Source: Physcomitrium patens (lineage: Eukaryota > Streptophyta > Bryopsida > Funariales > Funariaceae). From it: a DNA stretch of 64,000 nucleotides. The stretch covers positions 19,380,257 through 19,444,256 of the forward strand of contig NC_037257.1 in the NCBI RefSeq assembly GCF_000002425.4. The letters are read 5' to 3'. Under the pieces are notes generated by a model. It made no database searches and had not been told where the DNA came from. It saw only the letters and a program-made list of their open reading frames with translations. The translations under genes were made by a program, and so were the position numbers. Each line of letters opens with the position of its first letter. The stretch's first letter is position 1. Below, in pieces: positions 12,646 to 22,227 of the stretch.

Positions 12646-12949
12646 CTTTTTTTTTAGAAATAAGTTCTATAAAAAAAATTATGTAGTAATATTCTACATG
12701 ATAAAAAATAAAATAAAAATATTATTCTAGAAGAACCTAGTACAAAAATGTAATAGAAAAACAATGATAAGTAATAGGAAGGTAATAAAAAAATTATTCT
12801 TAATGTTATTTTTTTATGGACTAGATCTTTTTTTAAATTTTTGTACATCTTTTTTTTTCAATTTTTGCAGATCATTAAACTATGTATATGAAGTAAATCT
12901 TTTCTTAAATAATTTTATAACACTTATATAAAAGTTACATTTTTTTCTA
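12646..12949. other. AT-rich stretch, unassigned
   Basis: Apart from the first ~30 bases, which resemble the inside edge of a gypsy A element, I see nothing that I can assign in this 300 bp. Confidence 0.4.
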
Positions 12950-14560
12950 TGCAAAAGTACTTTCTTTGATATACCACTACATTCCCACTTCATAGTGGTA
13001 CTCTATAAAAATCCTTAAATTTCTTATTGATCTTTAAAAATGAACCACTTTGTAGATAATCTCAATTATGCTTATGGTTAGCAAATACAATTACAAACTA
13101 TACTACTTTCTTACTATTTAGGCTTTTGATATTAGAACATGCTAATCCATCATCTAATATCTTAATCTTCATCCTCATAGCTAAAATATATGATTATTCA
13201 AGAACCAATAGATATGAAGTAGTGTCTTCAACAAAGAAATTTTATTTAAGAGTTAGATCTCTAATTTTTATCTTTACATTAGAATAAGCACTATAGAGAT
13301 TTCTCCATGAATTATTTGCTGCTCAAATCAATCAACCATATTCTATGTCAATGAGCCTTCTTTTGCATTTGTAAATTTCTTTTGATATAATATTAATTTT
13401 AGATCTATAGTTAATGAGAGCAATTACTGCATCTATTAAGTTTTCCATCTTCACCAAGATCTTTGTGGTGGCTTTGATCATTAACCTAATCTCTAATATA
13501 GTGACTAGGATTCTTATCATTAATCTTATTTTTTTTTCAAAAAAAATTACACCTTTTGATTGGTGCAATATTTAGCCAATTCTATTTTTTTTTTTTCAAT
13601 GTTATATCCAAAGCATTAGATACTATAGATCACCTTATCAATTGTCTTTTCATTTAGTAATGTCAATAATGTTATCATGAAATTCTTTCTTTACAATGTC
13701 TAAAATATTTTGTAATATAAAATCAATTTTGGCATTCAACACCCTTTCTTCTAATACTTCTTTTAAATGTGTGGTTGCTTCAATATCTAATTACATCTTA
13801 TTAGCAATAGTCTTATTTTTCTCTTTATTTTGACCAACTTTCATTTTATTTTTCATTTCTCCTTTGATAGTGGTACATTTCAAGGAATAATGTTGATGGT
13901 CTAATTTCAAATGGTTTAATATCCTTTCATGTAGATATTTTCTTATTATTTTTTATGTTTTATTTTTGATTTTTGATTTTTTGATTTTTTTTTGTTATTT
14001 GGCTCTTTAAAGATTTTTTTTGTTATATTTTTACTTCTTTTCACATCTACCAAAGCTTTATGTTGAAATTTTGTGAAATATGCATATATAAATATAACAT
14101 CAACAATATAATCCCATCTTATTGCATTTCTAATTACTATAGCTATCTTAAGCAATACTTCCCTTGTTGAATTTTCTTTATCCATATTGGTTATAGCATG
14201 ATTCTATAAATTTTCCATCTCTACATACTTGTCAAAGATATCTTTCTTCTCTCTTGATATTACAATACTACAGATGATAGCTTCTTTTGATGTCATAGCT
14301 TGCTTAGACAAATAAATCCCTTTAATTTGCATACAATGCTCAAATTGTAGCAAAATCCTATCAAATTATTTTCTTCTTGCAAATGATTTTTCTCTCCAAA
14401 CTTCAGAATTTCATATCTCTTGATCTAATTATTTAATTTTTTTCAAATTTCTAGATAATTTAGCATTTATTTTTAAGCTTTATCACAAAAAAATAAATTA
14501 TAATTTTTTAGAAGATTATTTGACATCTTAAAAATCTTAATAAGTACTCTAAATCCTAAT
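12950..14560 (-). pseudogene. Decayed C''-type gypsy gag-protease
   Basis: Minus strand. Gag is readable at 13946-14185 (STREVLLKIAIVIRNAIRWD…, against LPREALLRTAATIRGRTGWED of the young C element) and the less conserved gag N-terminal side runs up to about 14560. The protease follows at 13332-13568 (ATTKILVKMENLIDAVIALIN, against ATTEVLVKVGDIEEPIVALVD). The catalytic Asp of LVD has become Asn. The post-protease segment is recognisable to about 12985 (agtggtact…atccttaaat). Heavily AT-shifted with stops. Confidence 0.7.
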
Positions 14561-15464
14561 TTATATGCACCTAAGTACTATTTTTTTTATATCTAAAAAA
14601 TCAAAAATTCAAATAACGCAAAATTTGATATATATCTTTACAATATAGTAATATAAAATTTTAAAAAAAAATATTAAAGATCCATTTAAATACTTAAAAA
14701 ATGGCTAAAATTGAATCACTCATGAAATTAATTTATGACAAATCTTAATTTAAAAGTGTTGTCTTCAAGCAGTTGTTGTACTTTTTAATCAATTCTAAAC
14801 CTTTTTATTAACATACAAAATTTAGTCTTTTAAATCAACTTTCTAACTATACAATTCAATCTCCAAATTCCTTAATATCCATGCCTTATGACCAAAGAGT
14901 GATAATAGGTACAAAATCAACACCTGGACTTTGAGTACCTGTACATCCTTCACAAAAACTCCAAATCATACAAAATTTGTACAAAAATTATATTCCAAAT
15001 TTCACAATCTTAATCTCTAATATTTAAATGTTCTTGAAAGAGTAACCCTAATTCTTGATAAGGCTTCAAATAACTTCTTTAAAGCCCATTAGGCATGACC
15101 TTTGGCTAATAGGAATAAAGATTTTTATCATTAATCTCTATTCATCTATATGGCTTATTTAATTAATCTTTTTCACATAAAAATCATTTTAAAATTTTTC
15201 TTTTTAATAAATTTTATATAATATGTATCCTAAATATTAAGATTTCAAGAGTCAATAATATCTAATAAAAGTGACTTCAAATATATAAAACTATTATCAA
15301 TATAAAAATCAAAATCAATAGTAGCCTTCATAAACTAACTACTTCAAAATAACAATCTAATTACATTTTGTAACCAACTAAAATTCAATAACATGGCTCT
15401 CACTATATTATATAATAAATTATATATATATATAAATATTATTTATATATGATAGCCAAATTTT
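14561..15464 (-). repeat. C''-type LTR and leader, left copy
   Basis: On the minus strand it starts tgtcatgttaaaatttgg (15464 downwards) and runs through a leader into the gag remnant. The same unit occurs in the opposite orientation at 57611-58480, differing by a small percentage of substitutions and by the length of a TA microsatellite. It is the outer part of the left arm of the large inverted repeat. The boundary between LTR and leader is not resolved. Confidence 0.65.
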
Positions 15465-15492
15465 AACATGACATTATATATTCATTGATATA

Positions 15493-16022
15493 TGTCAAGG
15501 ACAAAGACTCGATGAGGAAAAATATACACCAAAAGGCTATCTCGATATAATATAAACAAGTAGGTATATTAAAAGGAAACTGGAATGGCTATTGCCACAA
15601 GACAAGAAACTAAAGACTCTTGAACCTGGACTAGAAGCAAGAAAGGAGTTGACAAGAGTGAAGAGGGCTTCACTCTTGCCTCTATATATACTATCTAACT
15701 AGAAGCCACATGGCGATGTTCTATAAGACCTCCAATATATGTTGACTTTCTAGGCCACATGCCTTTGCTTATAAGGCAAGTTTTCTATGGATGGACCACG
15801 TAGTTAGCTTGTTCTTTAAGCTTCCAACATGTGTGGCACATGGCTAACTTGTTGACCAAGTTTCTAGCCTAAAAGTCAACTATAGACTCCTATAAAGTCA
15901 AAGCAGCGTCTATGAAGCTTCTAAGAAGCTTCTCTAGAAGATATTACACAATTAACCTACTTTTATCTACTTTTACATACTTTTATCTATTCATATAGGT
16001 AATTATATGTATGTCCGTGACA
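15493..16022 (-). repeat. Gypsy A1 LTR, left copy (3' LTR)
   Basis: 530 bp, tgtcaagg … ccgtgaca as written on the plus strand. Differences from the right copy include gactcgatg/gacttgatg, ggagttgac/ggaattgac, tgttcttt/tgtccttt and aacctac/aatctac. Confidence 0.93.
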
Positions 16023-16063
16023 TTACCTCCCCTTCTAGGGACGAGTTCCACGAGGAGCGGTGA
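16023..16063 (-). promoter_or_regulatory. Polypurine tract and conserved block of A1
   Basis: On the minus strand, gctcctcgtggaactc is followed by the purine run agaaggggaggtaa directly before the LTR TG. This is the expected plus-strand primer. The gctcctcgtggaactc block is shared with A2 (30840-30856) and with an otherwise different element at 59131. Confidence 0.6.
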
Positions 16064-16486
16064 TTATATATTGAGAAAATCTAATATGCGGCGAATTGTA
16101 TTTGCTACATACTCTAATCTTTGTTCTCTTCGAAGATAGTTGATGGGTCCTCTTAGCCATCGATAGTGTCCCATTCCAGGGCGAGAAGACCACCCTGTTA
16201 TTTGATCACTGTTGAGGCCTTCATAACTTCCTTCAAATAATACATTTGAAACACCATCAGGAGTCGTTCCTATCTCCAATAATATCACCAAACATCGAGA
16301 ATCTCTTCCAAGGTCGTGATACCAAATGCGTTGTATCTCACCATCTATTCGAGGAAGAACATGTCGTTCTTGAGGGTCTTCATCTCGATTGCGTCGTCTT
16401 GAAGGTTGTGACAATCGCAATGTCTCGTCCGGCAGGTCAGCAAACGAAGGTTCTTGAGTTGAATCTGCTGGTTGTTGGCTCTCCAT
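16064..16486 (-). CDS. Extra ORF of gypsy A1 between pol and 3' LTR
   Basis: 140 codons from ATG at 16486. It lies 94 bases after the pol stop and before the polypurine tract and 3' LTR, where some retroelements carry env or accessory genes. The N-terminus is polar (SRRRNRDEDPQERH); the rest has a compact hydrophobic and aromatic pattern (IQRIWYHDLGRDSRCLVILL; HYRWLRGPINYLRREQR) and ends RRILDFLNI. No signal peptide, transmembrane segment, zinc knuckle or catalytic motif is evident, so an envelope protein is unlikely. I do not recognise the family. Gypsy A2 carries the same frame in broken form (30862-31228), so it is a family trait and not a chance ORF. The ORF in A1 is uninterrupted. A DNA- or RNA-binding accessory role is only a guess. 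Confidence 0.6.
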   Translation of the reverse strand: MESQQPADSTQEPSFADLPDETLRLSQPSRRRNRDEDPQERHVLPRIDGEIQRIWYHDLGRDSRCLVILLEIGTTPDGVSNVLFEGSYEGLNSDQITGWSSRPGMGHYRWLRGPINYLRREQRLEYVANTIRRILDFLNI

Positions 16487-16580
16487 CTAATTAGCGTCAC
16501 AAATGCAAAGAAGTTACAAACAAGGATAGGAAATTGAATGTTATCTTGCCTCAATCTTGTCTCTTTTATAAGAGAGATTT

Positions 16581-19500
16581 TCATCTTGGTTTTGATGGAT
16601 GTCGTTGATGAAAAACTTTGACTTTAGTTGATGCATTTGCTAGATTCTTGGATGGCTCCCATGTGCGTTCACTAATATCATATCCGCGCCAATGAACAAG
16701 ATATTCCAGCTTATTTCGGCGCCGCCTTGACTCTAATATCTCTTCCACCTCAAATTCTTCATTATTATCTACTTCTATAGGAGGCGGTGGCATTTGTCTT
16801 CTTCCTTGTATATCCACTGTCTTATATGGTTCAAGAAGAGATACGTGGAATACATGATGGATCTTCATTGACTCTGGTAGATGTAACCGATATGCAACTG
16901 GGTTGATCTGTTCAGAAACAGAAAAGGGACCAAGCCTACGATAGTCCAACTTGTCACAAGGTCGAGTAGTCTTGATATTGCGACGAAGTAGCCATACCTT
17001 ATCACCGACGTTGATCTGTGGTTGCTCCTTACGATATAGATCTGCGTTTATCTTTTGTCGTTCTTGAGCTTCCTTCAATTGTGTCTTCATTATTGCATGT
17101 AACTCTGACAACCGATTTGCCATATCTTCTGCTGCAGGATTATCAACTTTTAAAAAATCAAAAGTATCAAGTCGTGGATGATAGCCATAATTGGCAAAGA
17201 AAGGTGTTTGTTGCGTGGAAGAATGTACCGTATTATTATAAGAAAACTCTGCCAATGGCAGAAGGTTTGTCCAATCATCTTGTTGGTAGTTGATAGTACA
17301 CCTTAAATATTGCTCCAAGACTTGGTTTACGCGCTCTGTTTGTCCATCAGTTTGAGGATGAAAAGCCGAAGATAGTTTTATGTCCACTTTTAAAATCTTG
17401 AAAAGGGTCCTCCAAAATCTTGACACAAATTGAGTTCCCCTATCCGATATGATATCTTTAGGTAATCCATGATAGCGATAGATATTATCAATGAAAAGCT
17501 TAGCTGTTTCTTCACCTGTGATAGATTTTGTACATGGCACAAAATGTGCCATCTTGGTGAAACGATCTACTATCACAAATATAGAATCATAAGATCTTGA
17601 GCTTGGAAGATCTGTGATGAAATCCATAGAAACAGAAGACCATGGTTGTTCTGGTATAGGTAATGGCTGAAGAAGTCCGTAAGGTCGATGACGAGGAATT
17701 TTTGATCTTGAACAAATATCACATGATTGTACAAAGTCTTTGACTGACTTCCACATTTGTGGCCACCAAAAATCTCTTGATATGAGTTCCAAAGTCTTAT
17801 TATATCCAAAGTGCCCTGCTGCTGGAAAGCCATGACGTGCTTGAAGAACACGTAAACGTGCTTCTCCTTCTGGAACATATAGGCGTCCTTCAAAATATAA
17901 TAGATTATTCTTGAACTCAAACTTAGAAGGATCATGAGACTTGGAAGAATTATTCTCGATATCATAAACAAGAGGGTCTGAGGACATACTGGACTGGATT
18001 TGCTTGAGAAAAGTTGAATCAACAGTCAATGTTGATTTCATTGCTCGGAGATGAAATTGCTCCGGTTTCAAGACGACCGTTCTTTGTTGCTCAAAAACTA
18101 CATCTCCTTCTTTTGGTGCAAAATAAGAACGTCTAGATAGGGCATCAGATAAACCTTGTTGTTTTCCTGGCCGATAAGTGATAATGAACTCGAATCTTGA
18201 CAAAGACATACTCCAACGAGCTTGACGACGATTCAACACGCGTGCTGACATGAAATACTCGAGGTTCTTGTGATCTGTATACACAGTGACTGGACTAGAA
18301 GCGCCTTCTAGATAATGACGCCATTCTTGAAAGGAATCCACGATCGCAAGAAGTTCTTTATCGTGGATCTCATAATTGATCTCGGTTGCTGAGAATTTTC
18401 TTGAATGAAAAGCTATCGGATGGAGTTTGTCATCTGTTCCCATTTGTGATAAAACTGCACCCAAGGCAAAATCTGATGCATCTGTTTCCATAAAAAATGC
18501 CTTGGAAAAGTCAACACGATATAAGACTCGTGCAGAGACAAACGATGTCTTCAAGGCTTCAAATGCTGCTTCCGCTTCTTGATTCCATTGAAATTTATCT
18601 TTACTAGTCAAGCGTGTAAGTGGAGCTGCAACTCGTGAGAAATCTTTGATGAAGATCCGATAGTAATTGGCAAATCTCAAGAAACATTGAACATCTCTTA
18701 CTGTCCTTGGAATCTTCCAATCCACGATTGTTTGGACTTTCTTAGAATCCATCATGAGACCATCATTTGAAATGATGTATCCTAAAAAGTCAACTTGAGT
18801 AGTGTGAAATACACACTTTTCCATCTTGGCGTACAATCCTGCATCTCTAAGTTTTTGTAATACTTGACGAACATGTATTTCATGTTCTTCGACGTTCTTG
18901 GAATAGATCAGGATATCGTCTAGATAGTAGACGACAAAATTGTCTAAGAATTCACGAAATACATCATTCATGAGATGTTGAAAAGCAGCTGGTGCATTCG
19001 TGAGTCCAAAGGGCATGACATTATATTCGAAATGTCCATACCTGGTTCGAAACGCAGTCTTCCATTCATCTCCTTCTTTGATCCGTACTAGATTATATGC
19101 TCTTCTTAGATCTATTTTTGTATAGATCTTAGCTTGATTCAACTGGTCAAGGAGTCCTGATATCAAAGGTAATGGATACCTGTTCTTGATTGTGATCTTG
19201 TTGAGTCCTCGATAATCAACACACATTCGTAAAGATCCATCTTTTTGCTTTACGAATAGAATTGGAGCTCCTGCTGGAGATTTTGAATGGCGTATGAAAT
19301 TCTTCGCTAAATTCTCGTCAATATATGTCTTGAGTTCAGCCATCTCATCTTGCGATAAACTGTAAATTGGTCCAAATGGTGGCTGAGTTCCTTCCTTGAG
19401 GTCGATTGAACAATCATATGGATGATGCTCAGGAAGAATATCTGCATTCTTTTTCTCAAAAACGTCTTGATACTCCTGATATTGACTTGGAATGCCACTT

Positions 19501-20069
19501 GAAGTCTTTACATTTTCAGAAATAGGTGCAGCATAAATAGCAAAAGTTGATCCTTCTTTTGCTGCGTGTATAAATGCTTTTGCACCTATCAGTACGGGTT
19601 TTACTGTACTAGACTTATAATTTTTTACTTCGTTCGTAGAACTATTAATAACGCTTTTGGAAAAGTCAAGTTTACGCGAATTCCAATCTATTCGAGGGTT
19701 ATATTTTTCTAGCCAGGATAAACCTAAAATAACTGGATTGGACGAGGATTTAATTATGTTAAAAGCTATGTAGCTATCATGACCGTCTATTGTTACTTTT
19801 ATAGGATGAGTTTCATGAGTGACATCTCCAGAAGACAAGGGACGACCATCTATGACTTCTACATGTACTGGTTTAGGTTTCTGTACATAGGGTATTTTAC
19901 GACTTTTAACAAATTGTTCATCTAAAAAACATGCTGAGGCTCTCAAATCTAATAAAGCAGAGGCTTTGTAATTCTTAGGTCCTAAATATAAGTCTATTAT
20001 AAAACAAGGAGAGGGTTCTGAGGAGAGGATAAGACCTTCATTAGGAATTGTACAAGGTTCCAGCTGCAC
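16581..20069 (-). CDS. pol: Gypsy A1 pol polyprotein (protease, RT, RNase H, integrase, chromodomain)
   Basis: An uninterrupted frame of about 1162 codons. The protease is near residue 41; its usual DSG is DLR here (A2 keeps DSGAS), so it may be inactive. RT has CVDYRGLNK and the YLDD box near residue 380. RNase H begins METDASDFALG near 526 with downstream Glu and Asp (DKELLAIVD, YTDHKN). Integrase has an HHCC finger (GHFGYNK … CDICSRSK, about 750-790). Its Asp-Asp-Glu triad lies in SMDFITDL, IISDRGTQF and GQTERVNQ (about 820-911). A C-terminal chromodomain (EVEEILESRRRRNKLEYLVHW, about 1100-1150) would direct integration to modified histones. No ATG opens it: it overlaps the gag end in the -1 frame and the frame's first triplet in this span is GTG. 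Expression therefore probably needs a -1 ribosomal frameshift from gag. Confidence 0.93.
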   Translation of the reverse strand: MQLEPCTIPNEGLILSSEPSPCFIIDLYLGPKNYKASALLDLRASACFLDEQFVKSRKIPYVQKPKPVHVEVIDGRPLSSGDVTHETHPIKVTIDGHDSYIAFNIIKSSSNPVILGLSWLEKYNPRIDWNSRKLDFSKSVINSSTNEVKNYKSSTVKPVLIGAKAFIHAAKEGSTFAIYAAPISENVKTSSGIPSQYQEYQDVFEKKNADILPEHHPYDCSIDLKEGTQPPFGPIYSLSQDEMAELKTYIDENLAKNFIRHSKSPAGAPILFVKQKDGSLRMCVDYRGLNKITIKNRYPLPLISGLLDQLNQAKIYTKIDLRRAYNLVRIKEGDEWKTAFRTRYGHFEYNVMPFGLTNAPAAFQHLMNDVFREFLDNFVVYYLDDILIYSKNVEEHEIHVRQVLQKLRDAGLYAKMEKCVFHTTQVDFLGYIISNDGLMMDSKKVQTIVDWKIPRTVRDVQCFLRFANYYRIFIKDFSRVAAPLTRLTSKDKFQWNQEAEAAFEALKTSFVSARVLYRVDFSKAFFMETDASDFALGAVLSQMGTDDKLHPIAFHSRKFSATEINYEIHDKELLAIVDSFQEWRHYLEGASSPVTVYTDHKNLEYFMSARVLNRRQARWSMSLSRFEFIITYRPGKQQGLSDALSRRSYFAPKEGDVVFEQQRTVVLKPEQFHLRAMKSTLTVDSTFLKQIQSSMSSDPLVYDIENNSSKSHDPSKFEFKNNLLYFEGRLYVPEGEARLRVLQARHGFPAAGHFGYNKTLELISRDFWWPQMWKSVKDFVQSCDICSRSKIPRHRPYGLLQPLPIPEQPWSSVSMDFITDLPSSRSYDSIFVIVDRFTKMAHFVPCTKSITGEETAKLFIDNIYRYHGLPKDIISDRGTQFVSRFWRTLFKILKVDIKLSSAFHPQTDGQTERVNQVLEQYLRCTINYQQDDWTNLLPLAEFSYNNTVHSSTQQTPFFANYGYHPRLDTFDFLKVDNPAAEDMANRLSELHAIMKTQLKEAQERQKINADLYRKEQPQINVGDKVWLLRRNIKTTRPCDKLDYRRLGPFSVSEQINPVAYRLHLPESMKIHHVFHVSLLEPYKTVDIQGRRQMPPPPIEVDNNEEFEVEEILESRRRRNKLEYLVHWRGYDISERTWEPSKNLANASTKVKVFHQRHPSKPR

Positions 20070-20074
20070 GGTCC

Positions 20075-21079
20075 CTATTGTAGCTGGACGAATCCGTTTT
20101 CCGACATGTTGTCTTCTTTGACCGTCGTACCCCTCATTTTATAGTTGCGTCGTTTCTTTGGACAATGTTGAGCAGTGTGCTTAGGTTCTCCGCAATATAA
20201 ACATAATCCTTCTTGACGACGACGAATCTTTTCTTGCTCAGTTAGAGGTTTAAAACGTACCGCGTCAATTTGCATGTCTTCTACTTCCGAATGTACGTTT
20301 GGCAAAGATGTTGATGTTGTCATTGAGTAATAACGTTGAGGTTTCCGTGAATGATTCTCGGATCGAAATTCAAAAAGTCGATTATCACATTTTACCGCAA
20401 AATCGATTGCTTGATTCAAAGTTTGAGGATCAGGTAAGTTGAGCATCAATTTCTTTACTTCGTATTGCAATCCATAAAGAAATTGACTGATGAGTGCAGC
20501 ATCATCCCACTTGATGTCAATTGCAAGTTGTCGAAATTATGAAGCATATACTGTTACTGAGCGATTTCCTTGTTGCAGAATTCGGATCTTATTTGTTGCA
20601 ACACGAGTTGCATCGTGTTCACCATACATAGATCGAAACTCCGCCAAAAAAGCTTCCAAATTGTCCAATATTGGATTTCGTTGTTCAAGAAAAGACGAAA
20701 ACCACGATAATGCAGAACCAGAAAGTAGAGTGCCAATAAACCTGACTTGTGATCCTGGAGTTGGATAGCTTTGCAGTTGAAGTTCAATTGCCAATTGTAC
20801 TTGATTGATGAACCCTCGAAACTTTGATCTCGTACCATCAAATTTCTCAGGTAAGGCAATTCTTGGTTCTCTAGTGTTTATAGGGTGTTGTACAATTGGA
20901 GAAGGAACGTGATTTGTTGTAGATGTTGAAGCAGCTCCGATCATCTCTATATCTCCACTTTCTGCTATTCTTGTTCTTTCCTGTGTTGGTGAATTGAGTT
21001 GATGCATCGCAAGCATTAACTCCCTCATTTGCTCTTGCATTTGTGCCATTGCCCTCTTCATTTCAACAAGCTCTGCCAT
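20075..21079 (-). pseudogene. gag: Gypsy A1 gag, one nonsense codon
   Basis: About 334 codons from ATG at 21079 (MAELVEMKRAMAQMQEQMRE). A coiled-coil-like N-terminus (roughly residues 1-30) is followed by a Ty3-type capsid region (ALPEKFDGTRSKFRGFINQV, SALSWFSSFLE). The C-terminus has one CCHC knuckle (CLYCGEPKHTAQHC) for RNA binding and ends NGFVQLQ. The frame is open except for TAA at 20537-20539, where A2 has Gln, so a single C to T change inactivated it. The stop overlaps the start of pol in the -1 frame. Structural polyprotein of the virus-like particle when intact. Confidence 0.9.
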
Positions 21080-21259
21080 AATGACACTAAGAAGAAAAAT
21101 TTGTTTGATATTGCTCAAGACAAAAGAAAAGAAAGACTTGATAACAAAGAAGATACTAAGAACAATATCAGTTTAGAAGTGGGTAATCCGCAAACTTCTA
21201 ATACGCTTATGTCTTGTCAAGAGAAAGGGGTAATCCACTCTTACTCAAGAAAAAACAAA

Positions 21260-21291
21260 GCTCTGATATTGTAAGTGTACTCTTGTCAATC
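21260..21291 (-). promoter_or_regulatory. Candidate primer-binding region of A1
   Basis: Immediately inside the 5' LTR, the minus strand reads gattgacaagagtacac and, 23 bases in, tatcagagc, which equals nine bases of the usual initiator-Met primer site (tggtatcagagc) but lacks its tgg. A2 has the same arrangement. It may be a decayed or displaced iMet site, or the family may self-prime as Tf1/sushi elements do. Confidence 0.35.
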
Positions 21292-21821
21292 TGTCAAGGA
21301 CAAAGACTTGATGAGGAAAAATATACACCAAAAGGCTATCTCGATATAATATAAACAAGTAGGTATATTAAAAGGAAACTGGAATGGCTATTGCCACAAG
21401 ACAAGAAACTAAAGACTCTTGAACCTGGACTAGAAGCAAGAAAGGAATTGACAAGAGTGAAGAGGGCTTCACTCTTGCCTCTATATATACTATCTAACTA
21501 GAAGCCACATGGCGATGTTCTATAAGACCTCCAATATATGTTGACTTTCTAGGCCACATGCCTTTGCTTATAAGGCAAGTTTTCTATGGATGGACCACGT
21601 AGTTAGCTTGTCCTTTAAGCTTCCAACATGTGTGGCACATGGCTAACTTGTTGACCAAGTTTCTAGCCTAAAAGTCAACTATAGACTCCTATAAAGTCAA
21701 AGCAGCGTCTATGAAGCTTCTAAGAAGCTTCTCTAGAAGATATTACACAATTAATCTACTTTTATCTACTTTTACATACTTTTATCTATTCATATAGGTA
21801 ATTATATGTATGTCCGTGACA
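21292..21821 (-). repeat. Gypsy A1 LTR, right copy (5' LTR)
   Basis: 530 bp, nearly identical to the left copy; it carries the promoter for the minus-strand transcript. Followed by the ATATA target duplication. Confidence 0.93.
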
Positions 21822-21835
21822 ATATAGCAGCCATA

Positions 21836-22200
21836 TGTAGAATAGTAAATAAATTTTGTGATAAGTTACTAGTAGGTTATTCACAACCTTGAGAATTAGA
21901 CTTATGATTAGATAGTTTAGTTAGTAACAATAGGATGTTAGTGGAATAAATGGTTAAGAATTCAAAGGATTATAACCTTTGAAATCCGTTGGCCGATGGA
22001 TCATCTTTTGGTAGGATAAAGAGGTTGAGAAAAGAGAGATCAGAGCCAGACTGTGAGAGTCGTAAGCAGGGGTAAGCTTGGTACTACCTCTTTGTTTTCT
22101 TTGCTTTTATTATTTGCTTATGAAGAATTGTGATTTAGAGAAGTATTGTTGAATTGATAGTCGTAGAATGAATTATGAATTGATAGTTGTAGAATGGATT
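21836..22200 (+). repeat. Gypsy D 5' LTR
   Basis: Begins tgtagaatag, as does the copy at 44941. Shared blocks include aattttgtgataagttact, ccgatggatcat and gccagactgtgagagtcg. Near its end it has a 26-bp tandem duplication (gaattgatagt[c/t]gtagaatg…) not seen in the 3' copy. The exact 3' end is uncertain by some tens of bases. Confidence 0.75.
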
Positions 22201-22227
22201 ATAGCAAAGAGACCGGTGATAACACCA

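Larger units (their letters stand above)
15493..21821 (-). mobile_element. Gypsy A1, young full-length chromodomain retrotransposon
   Basis: 6.3 kb Ty3/gypsy on the minus strand with LTRs at 15493-16022 and 21292-21821, 5-bp target duplication ATATA (15488-15492 and 21822-21826). Order on the minus strand: LTR, leader, gag, protease-RT-RNase H-integrase-chromodomain, an extra 140-codon ORF, LTR. The two LTRs differ at about four positions in 530, so insertion is recent. It landed in the old left inverted-repeat arm. Confidence 0.95.

Noticed and set aside
16064..16486. Envelope gene of an endogenous retrovirus-like gypsy
   Set aside because: No signal peptide, transmembrane helix, fusion peptide or cysteine pattern; position alone does not make it env.
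17018..17293. 91-codon plus-strand frame, identical at 31695-31970
   Set aside because: Antisense shadow of the gypsy A integrase C-terminal region; no start context or motif of its own.
17573..18022. 149-codon minus-strand frame, repeated at 32250-32699
   Set aside because: It lies in another frame of the gypsy A pol gene. Its conservation between A1 and A2 follows from their nucleotide similarity; the pol frame shows the real domains.
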